From Balaenoptera acutorostrata (lineage: Eukaryota; Chordata; Mammalia; Artiodactyla; Balaenopteridae): a DNA stretch of 64,000 nt. Made by a program: the position numbers and the translations under genes. The notes beneath the pieces are model-generated. The model searched no databases, had not been told where the DNA came from, and worked only from the letters and a program-made list of their open reading frames with translations. The DNA lies in the NCBI RefSeq assembly GCF_949987535.1, contig NC_080075.1, forward strand, positions 36,854,078 to 36,918,077, given 5' to 3'. Positions 47,326 through 58,800 of this stretch are shown in pieces; the stretch's first letter is position 1, and every line of letters begins with the position of its first letter.

Positions 47326-47694
47326 AAGAGACATACATATGTACAATGGACAGCTTTGTGAATAAGATGCATTGTTTAGGTTTTTTTCCCTGTTTTATAC
47401 ATCAGGCTTTGAGGGCTAGGTTTTCAGACTTTCATATATTCCTTTCCCTTATAATAGGAGAACTATAAAATTATTTTTTGCCTTAGGTAATTCTCACATT
47501 ACTCTGTGTGGATAACCTAATCTTCCCAACCAAGTTATAAGGCAGCAACAATTTGGTAACCATTTTACCAAAATAAATTATTCCACGTTTATTGTATAGT
47601 GAATACATTTAAGATATTATACCAGATATTAGGGAGATGGTGTTACAGAGAAGGCATCATCCCTGCCAACAATAATTATTTCTTTGTTTTTTAC

Positions 47695-47845
47695 TTACTT
47701 GTTTTTTGTCCTTCACCATCACTGGACTGTAAACTCCAACAAGGCAGAGATCCTGTTGTTCCCTGTTATTCCTGCAACTCCTTCCACAATGCCTAGCACA
47801 TACTAGATGCTCAATAAATACGTGTTCAATAGATGGATGACTTTA
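47695..47845 (+). repeat. L2 LINE 3' end
   Basis: Contains ctggactgtaaactccaaca, aggcagagatcctgttgttc, acaatgcctagcacatacta and gctcaataaatacgtgttca. Confidence 0.75.
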
Positions 47846-48550
47846 CAATATGGTAGAAAGAATAGGATTCATATACAAATATCCAAAAGCCTGGCATAAA
47901 GAATAAGAGCCATACAACCACATTGTTCAGACTTTCCTCTACTTCTGTAAAGCTGATCTGCCTAAAAAAGAGCTGAACCAATTCTTCACAAACTCTTCCA
48001 AAAAACAGAAGAGGAGGGAACACATCATACCTCATTCTATGAAGCCGGTGTTCTTCTGATACCAAAACCAGGCAAGGACACCCCAAGAAAGGAAAACGAA
48101 AGACCAATATACCTTATAAATATATACTCAAAATCCACAATATAGTGCAAGCAAACCAAAGCTATCAACATGTAAAAAAGATTATATGGCATGACCAAAT
48201 GGGATTTATTCCAAGAATACAAGATTGGTTCAACTTATGAAAACCAATCAATGCAATGTGCCATAATACTAAATAAAGGACAAAAACCACATGATCAACT
48301 CAATTAATGTAAGAAAAAGCATATGACAAAATCCAACATCCTTTTGTGATAAAAACATTCAACAAACTAAGAATAGAAGGGAACTTCCTCAACCTGATAA
48401 AGGGCATCTGCAAAAAACCTATAGCTAATATCATACTTAAATGTAAAAGACAGAAATATTTCCACCTAAGATCAGGAACAAGACAAGAACGTCCAATTTC
48501 ACCACTTCTATTTATCATTGTAGTGGAGATTCAAGCCAGGGCAATTAGGT

Positions 48551-48682
48551 GAAAAGGGAAGGGAAAGGAAGGGAAGGGGAGGGGAGGGGAGCGGAGGGGA
48601 GGGGAGGGGCAGGGAGGGGAAGGGAAGGGAAGGGAAAGGAAGGGAAAGGAAAGGAAAGGAAAGGAAGAAAGAAAGAAAAAAA
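48551..48682. repeat. GGAA/GGGGA purine microsatellite inside the LINE-1 RT
   Basis: About 130 bp of GGGAA, GGGGA and GGAAA units, all purine apart from single C interruptions. Flanking LINE-1 sequence (gcaattaggt before; aagaaacatccagattggaa after) joins across it, so it expanded from the A/G-rich LINE-1 segment there. Confidence 0.95.
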
Positions 48683-49211
48683 ATATAAGAAACATCCAGA
48701 TTGGAAAGAAAGAAAACTGCATTTACAAATAACATGATCTTATTTATTGAAAATCCTAAGGAATCCACTAAACAACTATTAGAACCAATAAACAAGTTCA
48801 GCAAGATTGCATGATACAAGTTCAATTTATAAAAATAAACTGTGTTTCTATATACTATTAATAACAATCTGAAAATGAATTAAGAAAACTATTCCATTTA
48901 AAACAACATCAAAAGATAGCATACTTAAGGATAAATTTAACAAGAAAAATGCAACACTTACACTGAAAACTACAAACATGATGAAAGAAATTAAAGACCT
49001 AAATAAATGGAAAGACATCCTATGTTCATGAATTGGAAGACCTAATATTGTTAAGATGACAATGCTCTCCAAATTCATCTAGAGAGTCCAACAATCCTTA
49101 TCAAATCTCAGCTACCTTTTTTTTTTACAGAAATTGACAAGCTGAACAAAAAATTCATATAGAAATGCGAGGGAACTAAAATAACTAAAACAATCCTTAA
49201 AAAGAAGGACA

Positions 49212-49529
49212 GGGCTTCCCTGGTGGCACAGTGGTTAAGAATCCGCCTGCCAATGCAGGGGAAACGGGTTTGATCCCTGCTCCGGGAAGATCTCACATGC
49301 CGCAGAGCAACAAAGCCCGTGAGCCACAACTACTGAGCCCGCAAGCCACAACCACTGAAGCCCATGCACCTAGAGCCTATGCTCCACAACAAGAGAAGCC
49401 ACTGCAATGAGAAGTCTGCACACTGCAAGGAAGAATAGACCCCGCTCACAGCAACTAGAGAAAGCCCGCGTGCAGCAACGAAGACCCAACATAGCCAAAA
49501 ATAAATAAATTTATTTATTTAAAAAAAAA
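49212..49529 (+). mobile_element. CHR-type SINE, long subtype
   Basis: Head gggcttccctggtggcacag and a diverged B box (ggtttgatccc). Target duplication aaagaaggaca at 49201-49211 and aaagaaagaca at 49530-49540 (10 of 11). Confidence 0.95.
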
Positions 49530-50949
49530 AAAGAAAGACAAAGTTGGATTTCTTCCCAATTTTAAAGCTTCCTATAATGCTACAATAATCAAAATTATGT
49601 GGTAGTGGAATAAGTTTAGACATCTAGATTAATGGAATGGAATTGGATGGCTAGAAATAAACCTATACATTTATGGTCAGCTGATTATTGTCAAGACAAT
49701 TTAATGGGGGAAAAATAGCCTTTTCAACAAATGACTCTGGGAAAACTGGATATCTATTTGCAAAAGAATGAAGCTGGACCCCTACATCACACCATATACA
49801 CCAAAATAGATCAAAAACCTAAATATAAGATCTAAAACTATATAACTTAGAAGAAAATATAGGTGTAAGTCTTTATGACCCTGAATTATGCAATAGTCTC
49901 CTAGACATGACACCAAAAACATAAGGCACACAACACAAAAATAATAGATAAACTAGACTTCATACTTTAAAACTTGTGTGCATCAAAGGACACTATCAAG
50001 AAAATGAAAAAAAACAGAGAAAATATTTGCAAATCATATATCTGATAAAAGACTAGTATCCATAATATATAAAAAACATTTACAACTCAATGATAAAAAT
50101 ACAAATAACACAGTTTAAAAAAATGGGCAAAGAATTTGAATAGACAATTTTCCAAAGATGATATGCAAATGGCCAATAAGCACATAAGATGTTCAACATC
50201 ACCAGGCATCAGCCAAATGCAAATCAAAATTACAATGAGATAACACTTCTCACTTACTAGGATAGCTATAATCAAAACAAACAGACAAAAAGCAGAAAAT
50301 AACAAGCGTTAACAAGGATGTGGAGACTTGGCACCCTCACACGTGGCTGGGGGAAATGTAAAATGCTACTGCCACCTTGGAAAAACAGCTTGTCAGTACT
50401 GCCAAAAGTTAAGCATAGTGTTATCATATGACCCAGCAATTCCACGCCCAGCCATATACTCAAGGGAATTAAAAACATGTCCACACAAAGCTTATACATG
50501 GATATTCGTAGAAGCATTTTTTTTTATCATAGCCAAAAAATGGAAATAACCCAAATACCCCTCAACTGAAGAATGAATAAAGAAAATATTGTATATACAT
50601 ACAGTGGAATATAATTTAACCATAAAAATGAATGAAATACTGATCCATGCCACAACATAGACGAACCTTGAAAACTTTGTGCTAAGTGAAAGAAGCCAAA
50701 CACAAAAGACTACATATTGTATGATTCCATTTACATGAAATGTCTAGAATAAACAACTCATAGAGATGGAAGGTAGATTAGTGGTTTCCAGGGACTTGGT
50801 AGAGGAGGGAATGGGTGCAGCTGCTAATGGTTACAGAGTTCTTTTGGGGGTGATGAGAATATTCTGGAATTTTAGAGTGATAATGCTTGCACAACTTTGT
50901 GAATATGCAAAAACCCCACTAAATTGTACACTTTAAAAGGGTGAATTTT

Positions 50950-51054
50950 AAAGAATATGTATATCTATAACTGGGTCACTTTGCTGTACAGCAGAAATTG
51001 ATACAACATTGTGAATCAACTATACTTCGATAAAAAAATTTTTTTAAATAAATG
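50950..51054 (+). mobile_element. 105-bp LINE-1 3' end nested in an older LINE-1 3' UTR
   Basis: The text gggtcactttgctgtacagc and gaatcaactatacttcgata, plus an A-rich tail, is the youngest LINE-1 3' terminus type in the window. It is enclosed by a perfect 12-bp duplication, agggtgaatttt at 50938-50949 and 51055-51066, and interrupts the old 3' UTR. Confidence 0.93.
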
Positions 51055-51367
51055 AGGGTGAATTTTGTGGTATATGAATTATATCTCTATTTAAATAAAA
51101 TTTGTATGGAAAAAGATTAACAACTTCCCCTTCTCTCCTACATTATAAAAAAATGGCATCTCTCTCATCCATTCTATTCTTTTATGGTGCATTTCCTGGG
51201 ATTCACTGACAAAAAAGAAGGATTCAAAATGCTGGTGTCTTAATAAAATGAATGACCATAACTGGTCCTTTTGTAAGAAAGTTGGTTTCCAATTTTTTGC
51301 TATCATTGAAAATTGCAGGAAGAACTAATCAAGTTGTTAGATGGTACATCAATAAAAATGACTTTCG

Positions 51368-51574
51368 GTGATAAATTACAATACGATTTTTAACATAACT
51401 CGGAATGATTTCAAGAAATTGAGTAACACTATTACAAAATTCCTTCTATTTGCACCTACTTATTTATGTGAACAAACTTTCTCAGAACTTACATTTATGA
51501 CAATGAAAAGTAGGAATAAAATTGGTGTTGAAATCTTCCTCATTCTAGTAATAATATTCTTCCAAAATACATGA
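51368..51574 (+). pseudogene. hAT-family transposase C-terminal remnant
   Basis: The frame encodes a stretch like APTYLCEQTFSELTFMTMKS followed by RNKIG. This resembles the hAT C-terminal dimerisation block (TYLCExxFSxLxxIKTKxRNRL) found in Charlie/Buster-type transposases and ZBED-derived genes. The Cys-Glu, Phe-Ser and Lys-x-Arg-Asn positions are kept, while the sequence after it (VEIFLILVIIFFQNT) has lost the family pattern. No upstream catalytic part or terminal inverted repeat was found. It is a decayed DNA transposon or a retrocopy of a hAT-derived gene. Confidence 0.6.
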
Positions 51575-51579
51575 ACTAA

Positions 51580-51970
51580 TTGTAAAAAAGCTCTATCCAT
51601 TTCATTAAGAGACGTGTTTCCAATAAATTTTACTCTTTATGTTTCATAATACTTCAAACTTTGAAATATATTTTAATTGTTTTTGATCAATTGAGTGCAA
51701 TAGGTATTTGTAATGTTAACTCAAACCAGAATAAATACTTTAATGCTTCAAACCCAAAGGTTATAGGAAATTTTTAAAATAATAATGAAACTTCAATGTA
51801 TATGTTTATTTTTGTGACAGAGAATTATGAGTGAATAATCAATAAAAGGCTTTAAATCATAAAGCAGTAACAATATAAAATTCCAACTGTTAAAGAAGAG
51901 CTTATTTGTGTATTTTAAAATAAAATCTAGATTTTATTATATGTATAGACATAGAGTAAAAATTTATTTA
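51580..51970. other. AT-rich sequence, possibly the transposon's 3' part
   Basis: Very AT-rich. It may be the 3' untranslated part of the hAT element. No ends found. Confidence 0.4.
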
Positions 51971-51971
51971 G

Positions 51972-52245
51972 GGGTTTCCCTGGTGGCGCAGTGGTTGAGA
52001 ATCTGCCTGCCAATGCAGGGGACACGGGTTCGAGCCCTGGTCTAGGAAGATCCCACACGCCGCAGAGCAACTGGGCCCGTGAGCCACAATTACTGAGCCT
52101 GCGCGTCTGGAGCCTGTGCTCCGCAACAAGAGAGGCCACGATAGTGAGAGGTCCACGCACCGTGATGAAGAGTGACTCCCGCTTGCCGCAACTAGAGAAA
52201 GCCCTTGCACAGAAACAAAGACCCAACACAGCCAAAATAAATTAA
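51972..52245 (+). mobile_element. CHR-type SINE, short subtype
   Basis: Near-consensus body with A box tggcgcagtgg and B box ggttcgagccc. The tail merges into AT-rich flank (TTTAAAAA-type), so the target duplication is not clear. Confidence 0.94.
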
Positions 52246-52259
52246 TTAAAATTTTTAAA

Positions 52260-52985
52260 AAATTATTTTAAAAAAACTTTTTATTATAAAAATATTCCAA
52301 ACATAAATAGCCTTAGCCTGAGAAAAGGGTTGGGCTAAGACAGTGAATGTTTAGAAATTATCATAAGGACCCCATGCTGATAGTTTCTTTTAGGAAGTTA
52401 TCCTAAGGAACAGGACAGAGAGAACAAAAATAGGGTAACAGGGAAGGAGGAAAGACCATCCAAGGGTATATTATCGAGTTGATCACACTAGAGGTTCCAC
52501 TCGACGACTCAGAGCAGCCAGGTAAGCTGTACTTCAGAATTGTCCAGAGCTTCTGCCCTTCACTTGTAAAGGATTGTCCCATGGAGTGTTAACTTCCCCA
52601 CATTTTCAAATTTGTTCATGCCTCAGGATGACACCAGAGGTTCCTGCAGAAGTTCCACATGACAGGAAAGATTCATGGTGCAACTGAGGCCAGGTACTGC
52701 TCCAGGGGTTGCTACTGCAGTGGCAAGGGTGGATCCAAAGCATGTGTGTTAGGCATAGGAGATGCCCAATGTATAAACTAAAGGAAACAGAATGCTATAA
52801 TGAACGCCAATATATCCAGCATCCAGCGTTGACAATTATCTTGCTTTTATCTGTACCACTAACCATATCCTTATCTCCCATTTTTTAAATTTTTTAAATT
52901 TTTTAATTGAATGAAAGATTCTTTAAGTTCTATAGTGCTTTACAATTTTCAAAAGTTTCACACACATGATTTCATATAATCCTAT
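52260..52985 (-). repeat. Old LINE-related repeat pieces and single-copy DNA
   Basis: The text at 52785-52890 (cgccaatatatccagcatcc, acaattatcttgcttttatc) and at 53665-53800 (gaagtaaaccccagagatca, ctctaaaagataaggactct) looks like one ancient repeat split by the LINE-1 between them. 52300-52780 shows nothing. Confidence 0.45.
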
Positions 52986-52989
52986 AATA

Positions 52990-53665
52990 ACCCCTTTTTA
53001 ATCCCCTACCCCTATATTGCCTCTCCCCCATCCTCTCTCCGCGCTGGTAACCACTAGTTTGTTCTCTATATCTGTGAGTCTGCTTCTTTTTTGTTTTATT
53101 CACTAGTTTGTCATATTATTTTTTATAAATTTATTTATTTATTTATTTTTGGCTGCATTGGGTCTTGGTTGCTATGTGGGCTTTCTCTAGTTGTGGCAAG
53201 CAGGGGCTACACTTATTTGTGGTGTGTCACTCATTGCAGTGGCTTTTTTGTTGCAGAGCATGGGCTCTAGGCTCACGGGCTTCAGTAGTTGTGGCACACA
53301 GGCCACACCCAGTAGTTCTGGCTCACGGGCTCTAGAGCACAGGCTCAGTAGTTGTGGCTCATGGGCCTAGTTGCTCCGCAGCATGTGGGATCTTCCCGGA
53401 CCAGGGCTCAAACCCAGGTCCCCTGCATTGGCAGGCGGATTCTTCATCACTGCGCCACCAGGGAAGCCCTGTCATATTTTTTAGATTCCATGTATAAGTG
53501 ATATCATACAGTCTTTGTCTTTCTCTGTCTGACTTATTTCAATTAGCATCATGCCCTCCAAGTCCATCCCTGTTGCTGCAAATGGCAAAATTTCATTCTT
53601 TTTTATGGCTGAGTAGTATTCCTTTGTATGTATATATACCACATCTTTATTCATTCATCTTAACT
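52990..53665 (-). mobile_element. LINE-1 3' end, antisense, split by a SINE
   Basis: Contains ggtaaccactagtttgttct, tatctgtgagtctgcttctt and, after the SINE, tagattccatgtataagtga, tgcaaatggcaaaatttcat and ggctgagtagtattcctttg. This is the complement of the LINE-1 ORF2 end and 3' UTR. Confidence 0.88.
53120..53469 (-). mobile_element. CHR-type SINE, long subtype, antisense
   Basis: Complement of the SINE from the (ATTT)n tail to cgccaccagggaagccc. Target duplication tgtcatatt at 53109-53117 and 53470-53478. Confidence 0.96.
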
Positions 53666-53804
53666 CCCATTGAATTTTGAAGTAAACCCCAGAGATCATG
53701 TCATAACATCTACACATATTTCAGTAGGGAATCTCTAAAAGATAAGGACTCTTTTTAACATAACACCAATCATGGCAACCTTAGAAGATTTTATTTTTTC
53801 TGAC

Positions 53805-55430
53805 CTCTCAAAAAATGTATATTATTTTATTTATAATCATCTTTCAATTATATCCTCCTCTGGAATTTTTGAGACTAACAATCCAATCTAATCAAAGACT
53901 GGTGCCTTAAAATCTAATCTGTATTTACTTATGACCTTAGTTTGACTGGACCTATTGGTTCCAGGGGGAGAAAAAGACAAAAGGCAAAAGACACGAAAAC
54001 CCACAACAACAACAACAAAACAAAAATACCAAAACAAACAAAAAAACCTCACCTCTTAATCAGACACTTGAAAAGGGATAGAGAAAAAAAAAAATCATTG
54101 GTCACACTCCCATTTTTTGCTATCAAACAGCTATTACATGTTTCCCATAGTTATTTTTAACCAAGTCCCAAAATTTAAAAATTGTGATGCAAATACTAGG
54201 ATTTCACATTTTAGATAATAGCACATTTTATTTGTTAGCTACTTGGAGTGACTCTTAACCTTCCAGCTCAAAATCTATGGAACATCTCTGTATATATGTA
54301 CTCAAAAAATATAATAAAAGTAATCTTTTAATGAATCATGATGCCTTCCGGGATTATCTGGTGCCTTTGTTGACATATGTCTGACTTTTGCTTTCTGTAC
54401 CAGGCCTCAAGCTTCCCTCTGGAGGTACATCCAACTACCTATTAGAGATGAGAGCACGTGTTTAATCCAAGTTTATAACTCACTAATGCTCTGTAGGTAT
54501 AGGGTTACAAACCAACTTGAATCTTTTGGTGTTCAACTTTGTTTGTTCTTGGCAAAGCTCGAAAAACTTAACAGGGCTCAAAAGATTTCTTGGACGTGGA
54601 CTTTAAGAAAAAGTATTTTGATGAGTAAAGCATAAATGAACCAGAACCCATATGGATCAAATTTTCCTCAAAATGCACATGGTCTAATAATTAATGGAAA
54701 AAAGTGCTTCCAGCATGCATTTGGGGTTTTATCAAACCCCAAATATTCAGGAGAAAATAGTTTGATAGGTTCAAAGAACCCAAACTCTGATTTGATGCAC
54801 CTACATTAATATCTCTTGATGTTGAATAAAAATGAGAACTATTTAGGTGTAATGGAAAACAGAGGCAGAACTTGTTCAAAAATTATGTGAATGAAAGAAA
54901 ATAACATTAATGCTACAAAGTTCATCTTCATATTTGTTTTCTTAAATCCTTCTTTTGGGAATATCCAAGAATCTTTTAACTATACTCTATCTTAGCATAT
55001 TAAGAGTTTTGAAAGAAATTATTGATTGCACTTGAAAAAGAAAACTGAATGAAATATTTTGAGATACATAATATGTCATGAAATTTTCTAAGTTATTTGC
55101 AAATATTTCTGCCAGTATCAATAAACCCCTAAAATTACAGGATAAACTCCATTAATTAAAGAACGGCACTATGTATTTAGACCTTCCTGGAAGTTGTGTT
55201 TTTGAATTCACAATGGTGCTGCTGTGTATCTTAGCAAAAATTAATTTTACCTCTTTTCCACTAAGGCAATTACATTCAGCTACAGGGACATTTTCTCAGC
55301 AGAACCTGAACATTTAAACTTTATGTACATTTTAGTATGTTTATATCTCAAGGAACTCCCCTGACTTTGAAGAACTTTAATTTCTATTGAGCATATGAAC
55401 CCTCTACAAATCTTGAATCAATCATAAATA
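53805..55430. other. AT-rich single-copy block
   Basis: No transposable element recognised between about 54150 and 55430. It has a perfect hairpin at 54719-54744 and several TAATTAAT homeodomain-type cores. An A/C-rich low-complexity patch lies at 54003-54045. No coding frame. Confidence 0.4.
54719..54744. other. Perfect 11-bp inverted repeat with 4-nt loop
   Basis: The arms atttggggttt and aaaccccaaat flank a tatc loop. The stem has no mismatch. Confidence 0.9.
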
Positions 55431-55444
55431 AAAATGGCACTGTT

Positions 55445-55809
55445 GGCTTCCCTGGTGGCACAGTGGTTAAGAATTCGCCTGCCAATGCAGGGGACATGGG
55501 TTCAAGCCCTGGTCCGGGAAGATCCCACATGCTGCAGAGCAACTAAGCCCGTGTGCCACAACTACTGAGCCTGCGCTCTAGAGCCCATGAGCCACAACTA
55601 CTGAGCCCGTGTGCCACAATTACTGAAGCCCGCGCACCTAGAGCCCATGCTCTGCAACAAGAGAAGCCACCACAATGAGAAGCCCGTGCACCACAATGAA
55701 GAGTAGCCCCCGCTCATCGCAACTAGAGAAAGCCCGCACACAGCTACAAAGACCCAACGCAGCCAAAAATAAAATAATAAAAATTAAAAATTAAAAATTA
55801 AAAATTAAA
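55445..55809 (+). mobile_element. CHR-type SINE, long subtype with a repeated internal module
   Basis: The internal GCCACAAC/TTACTGAG module occurs three times, so it is the longest copy here. B box ggttcaagccc. Target duplication aaaatggcactgtt at 55431-55444 and aagatggcactatt at 55810-55823 (12 of 14). Confidence 0.96.
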
Positions 55810-55823
55810 AAGATGGCACTATT

Positions 55824-58800
55824 TTCTTTTTTATTATTATTCAATTTATTTAAACTGAAAAACAACACAAATATTTTGCCCATTTCTCTCACCCCCTCAT
55901 CCCACCCCCACAACCACCAATATGTTCTTTGTATCTACAAGCCTGTTTTTTTTAACATATATATATTTTTTAGATTTCACATATAAGAGAGATTATACAG
56001 TATTTTCCTTTCCCTGTCTGACTTATTTCACTTAGCATAATGCCCTTGAAGTCCATCCATGTTGTTGCAAATGGCAAGATTTCATTCGTTTTATGGCTAA
56101 ATAATATATATATATATGCCACAATTTCTTTATTCATTCATCCACTGATGGACCCTTAGGTTGTGTTCATGTCTTGGCTATTGTAAATAATGCTGCAATG
56201 AACACAGTGGTGCATATTTCTTTTTAAATTAGTGTTTTCATTTTCTTTGGATAAATACCCAGAAGTGGAATTGCTAGATCATATGGTAGTTCTATTCTTA
56301 ATTTTTTGAGGAACCTCCATACTGTTTTCCATAGTGGCTGCACCAATTTACATTCCCACCAACGGTGTACAAGGGTTCCCTTTTCTCCACATTCTCGCCA
56401 ACACTTGTTATTTCTAGTCTTTTTGATAATAGCCTTTCTAACAGGTGTGAGGCAATATCTCACTGCGTTTTTTATGTTTTTGTTTGTTTGTTTTAAATAT
56501 TTATTTATTTGGCCCCGCTCGGTCGTAGTTGCGGGGATCTTAGTTGCGGCATGTGGGATCTTTAGTTGCGGCATGGGGGAACTTTTTGTTGCAGCACACA
56601 GAATCTAGTTCCCTGACCAGGGATTGAACCCAGGCTCCCTGCATTGGGAGCACGGAGTCTTAACTGCTGGGCCACCTGGGAAGTCCCTCTCATTGCGGTT
56701 TTAATTTGCATCTCCCTGATGATTAATGAAGTAGAGTATCTTTTCATGTACTTGTTGGCAATCCGTAAGTCTTCTTTGGAAAAATGTCTATTCATAACTT
56801 CTGTCCATTTTTTATCAGATTGTCTGGATTTTTCCTATTGAGTTGTATGTGTTCTTTATATACTTTGGGTATTAACCCCTTATCAGATATAAGATTTGTA
56901 AATATTTTCTCCCATTTAGTATCTTGCCTTTTCATTCTGTTAATGGTTTCCTTTGCTGTGCAGAAGCTTTTCAGTGTGATGTAGTCCCACTTGTTTATTT
57001 TTGCTTTTGTTCCTTTTGTTTTTGGTGTCAGATTCAAAAATTCATCTCTAAGACTTATGTCAAGGAGCTTTCTGCCCAAGTTTTCTTAAAGGAGTTTCAT
57101 GGATTCAGGTCTTACATTCAATTCTTTAATCCATTTTGAGTTAATTTAGGGTATCATTTGGAAGTAGTGGTCAGTTTCATACTTTTGCATGTGGCTGTCC
57201 AATATTCCCAACACCATTTATTAAAGAGACTGTCTTTTCCACACTGTACATTCTTTTTCATAAATTAATTGACCATATATCTGTGGGTTTATTTCTGGAC
57301 TCTCTATTCTGTCCCATTGATCTGTCTATTTATATGCCAATACCACACTGTTTTAATTACTATAGCTTTGAAATATTGTTTGTAATTAGGGAGTAGAATT
57401 GCTCCAACTTCGTTCTTCTTTCTCAAGATTGCTTTGGCTATTTGGGGTCTTTTGTGATTCTATACACATTTTAGAACTGTTTGTACTAGTTCTGTGAAAA
57501 ATGCCATTGGAATTTTGCTAGGGATTCCATCTATAATTTGCTTTAGGTAGTATGGACATTTTAACAATATTATTTCTTCTAATTCATGAGCACGGAAGAT
57601 CTTTCCATTTATTTGTATTGTCTTCAATTTCTTTTATTAAACTCTTATAGTTTTCAATATAGAGGTCTTTCACTTCCTTGGTTAAATTTATTCCTAGGTA
57701 TTTTATTCTTTTGATGCAATTGTAAATGGGATGGTTTTCTAACTTATCTTTCTGATAATTCATTATTAGTATATGGAAACACAACAGACTTTTTGTGTAT
57801 TTTGTACCTGGTAACTTTACTGAATTTGTTTATTATTTCTATCAGTTTTCCGATGGAGTGTTTAGGGTTTGCTATATATAATATCATGTCATCTGCAAAT
57901 AGTGACAGTTTTACTTCTTTCTTTCCAATTTAGATTCCTTTTGTTTCTTTTTCTTGCCTAATTGCTCTGGCTAGGGCTTCCAAGACTAAGTTGAATAAAA
58001 GTGGTGGGAATGAGCATCCTTGTCTTGTTCCTGATCTTAGAAGAAAAGCTTTTAGCTTTTCACCATTGAGTATGATGTTAGGTGTGAGCTTGTTATATAT
58101 GACCTTTATAATGTTGAGGTACATACCCACTATAACTTCCTTGTTGAAAGTTTTTATCATAAATGGATATTAATTTTCTCAAATGTTTTCTATGCATCTA
58201 TTGAGTTGATTATTTGATTTTTATCTTCATTTTATTAAGGTGGTGTATCACACTGACTGGTCTTTGGGTGTTAAACCATCCTTGAATCCCTGGGATAAAT
58301 CCCACTTGCTCATGGTGCATGATCCTTTTAACATATTGTTGAATTTGGTTTGCTAATATTTGTTGAGGATTTTTGCATCTATGTTCATCAGAGATAATAG
58401 CCTGCAATTTTATTTTTTCATGTTGTCTTTATCTGGTTTTGGTATCAGGGTAGTGTAGGTCTTGTAAAATGAGTTCATAAGAACTCCTTCTTCTTCTATT
58501 TTTTGGAAGAGTTTGAGAAGGATTGATATTAATTCTTTGAATGTTTGGTAGGATTCACCAGTGAACCCAACTGGCCCTAGATTTTTGTTTATTGGGGGGT
58601 TTTTGATTACTGATTCAACCTCCTTAATAGTAATCAATCTGTTCAGACTTTCTTTTTCATCATGATTCAGTCTTGGTAGGTTGTGTGTTCCTAGGAATTT
58701 AAGTTTATTCTCGGTTGTCCATATTTTAGCATATAATTGTTCACAGTGGTCCCTTATGACCCGTTGCATTTCTGTGTTATCAGCTGTAATCTCTCCTCTT

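Larger units (their letters stand above)
47967..51110 (+). mobile_element. 5'-truncated LINE-1 (RT to 3' UTR) with three later interruptions
   Basis: Starts within the reverse transcriptase fingers region and runs to the 3' UTR. Recognisable pieces include AYDKIQHPF-like text near 48325, ISPLLFIIVVE near 48500 and the altered active site FTNNMILFIENP at 48722-48757. The text then runs on to the 3' UTR. It is interrupted by a GGAA-type microsatellite (48551-48682), a CHR SINE (49212-49529) and a short LINE-1 end (50950-51054). Stops and frameshifts throughout. Confidence 0.93.

Noticed and set aside
5604..52245. tRNA genes suggested by A and B boxes
   Set aside because: The boxes belong to tRNA-derived SINEs; no cloverleaf with acceptor stem and anticodon arm is retained.
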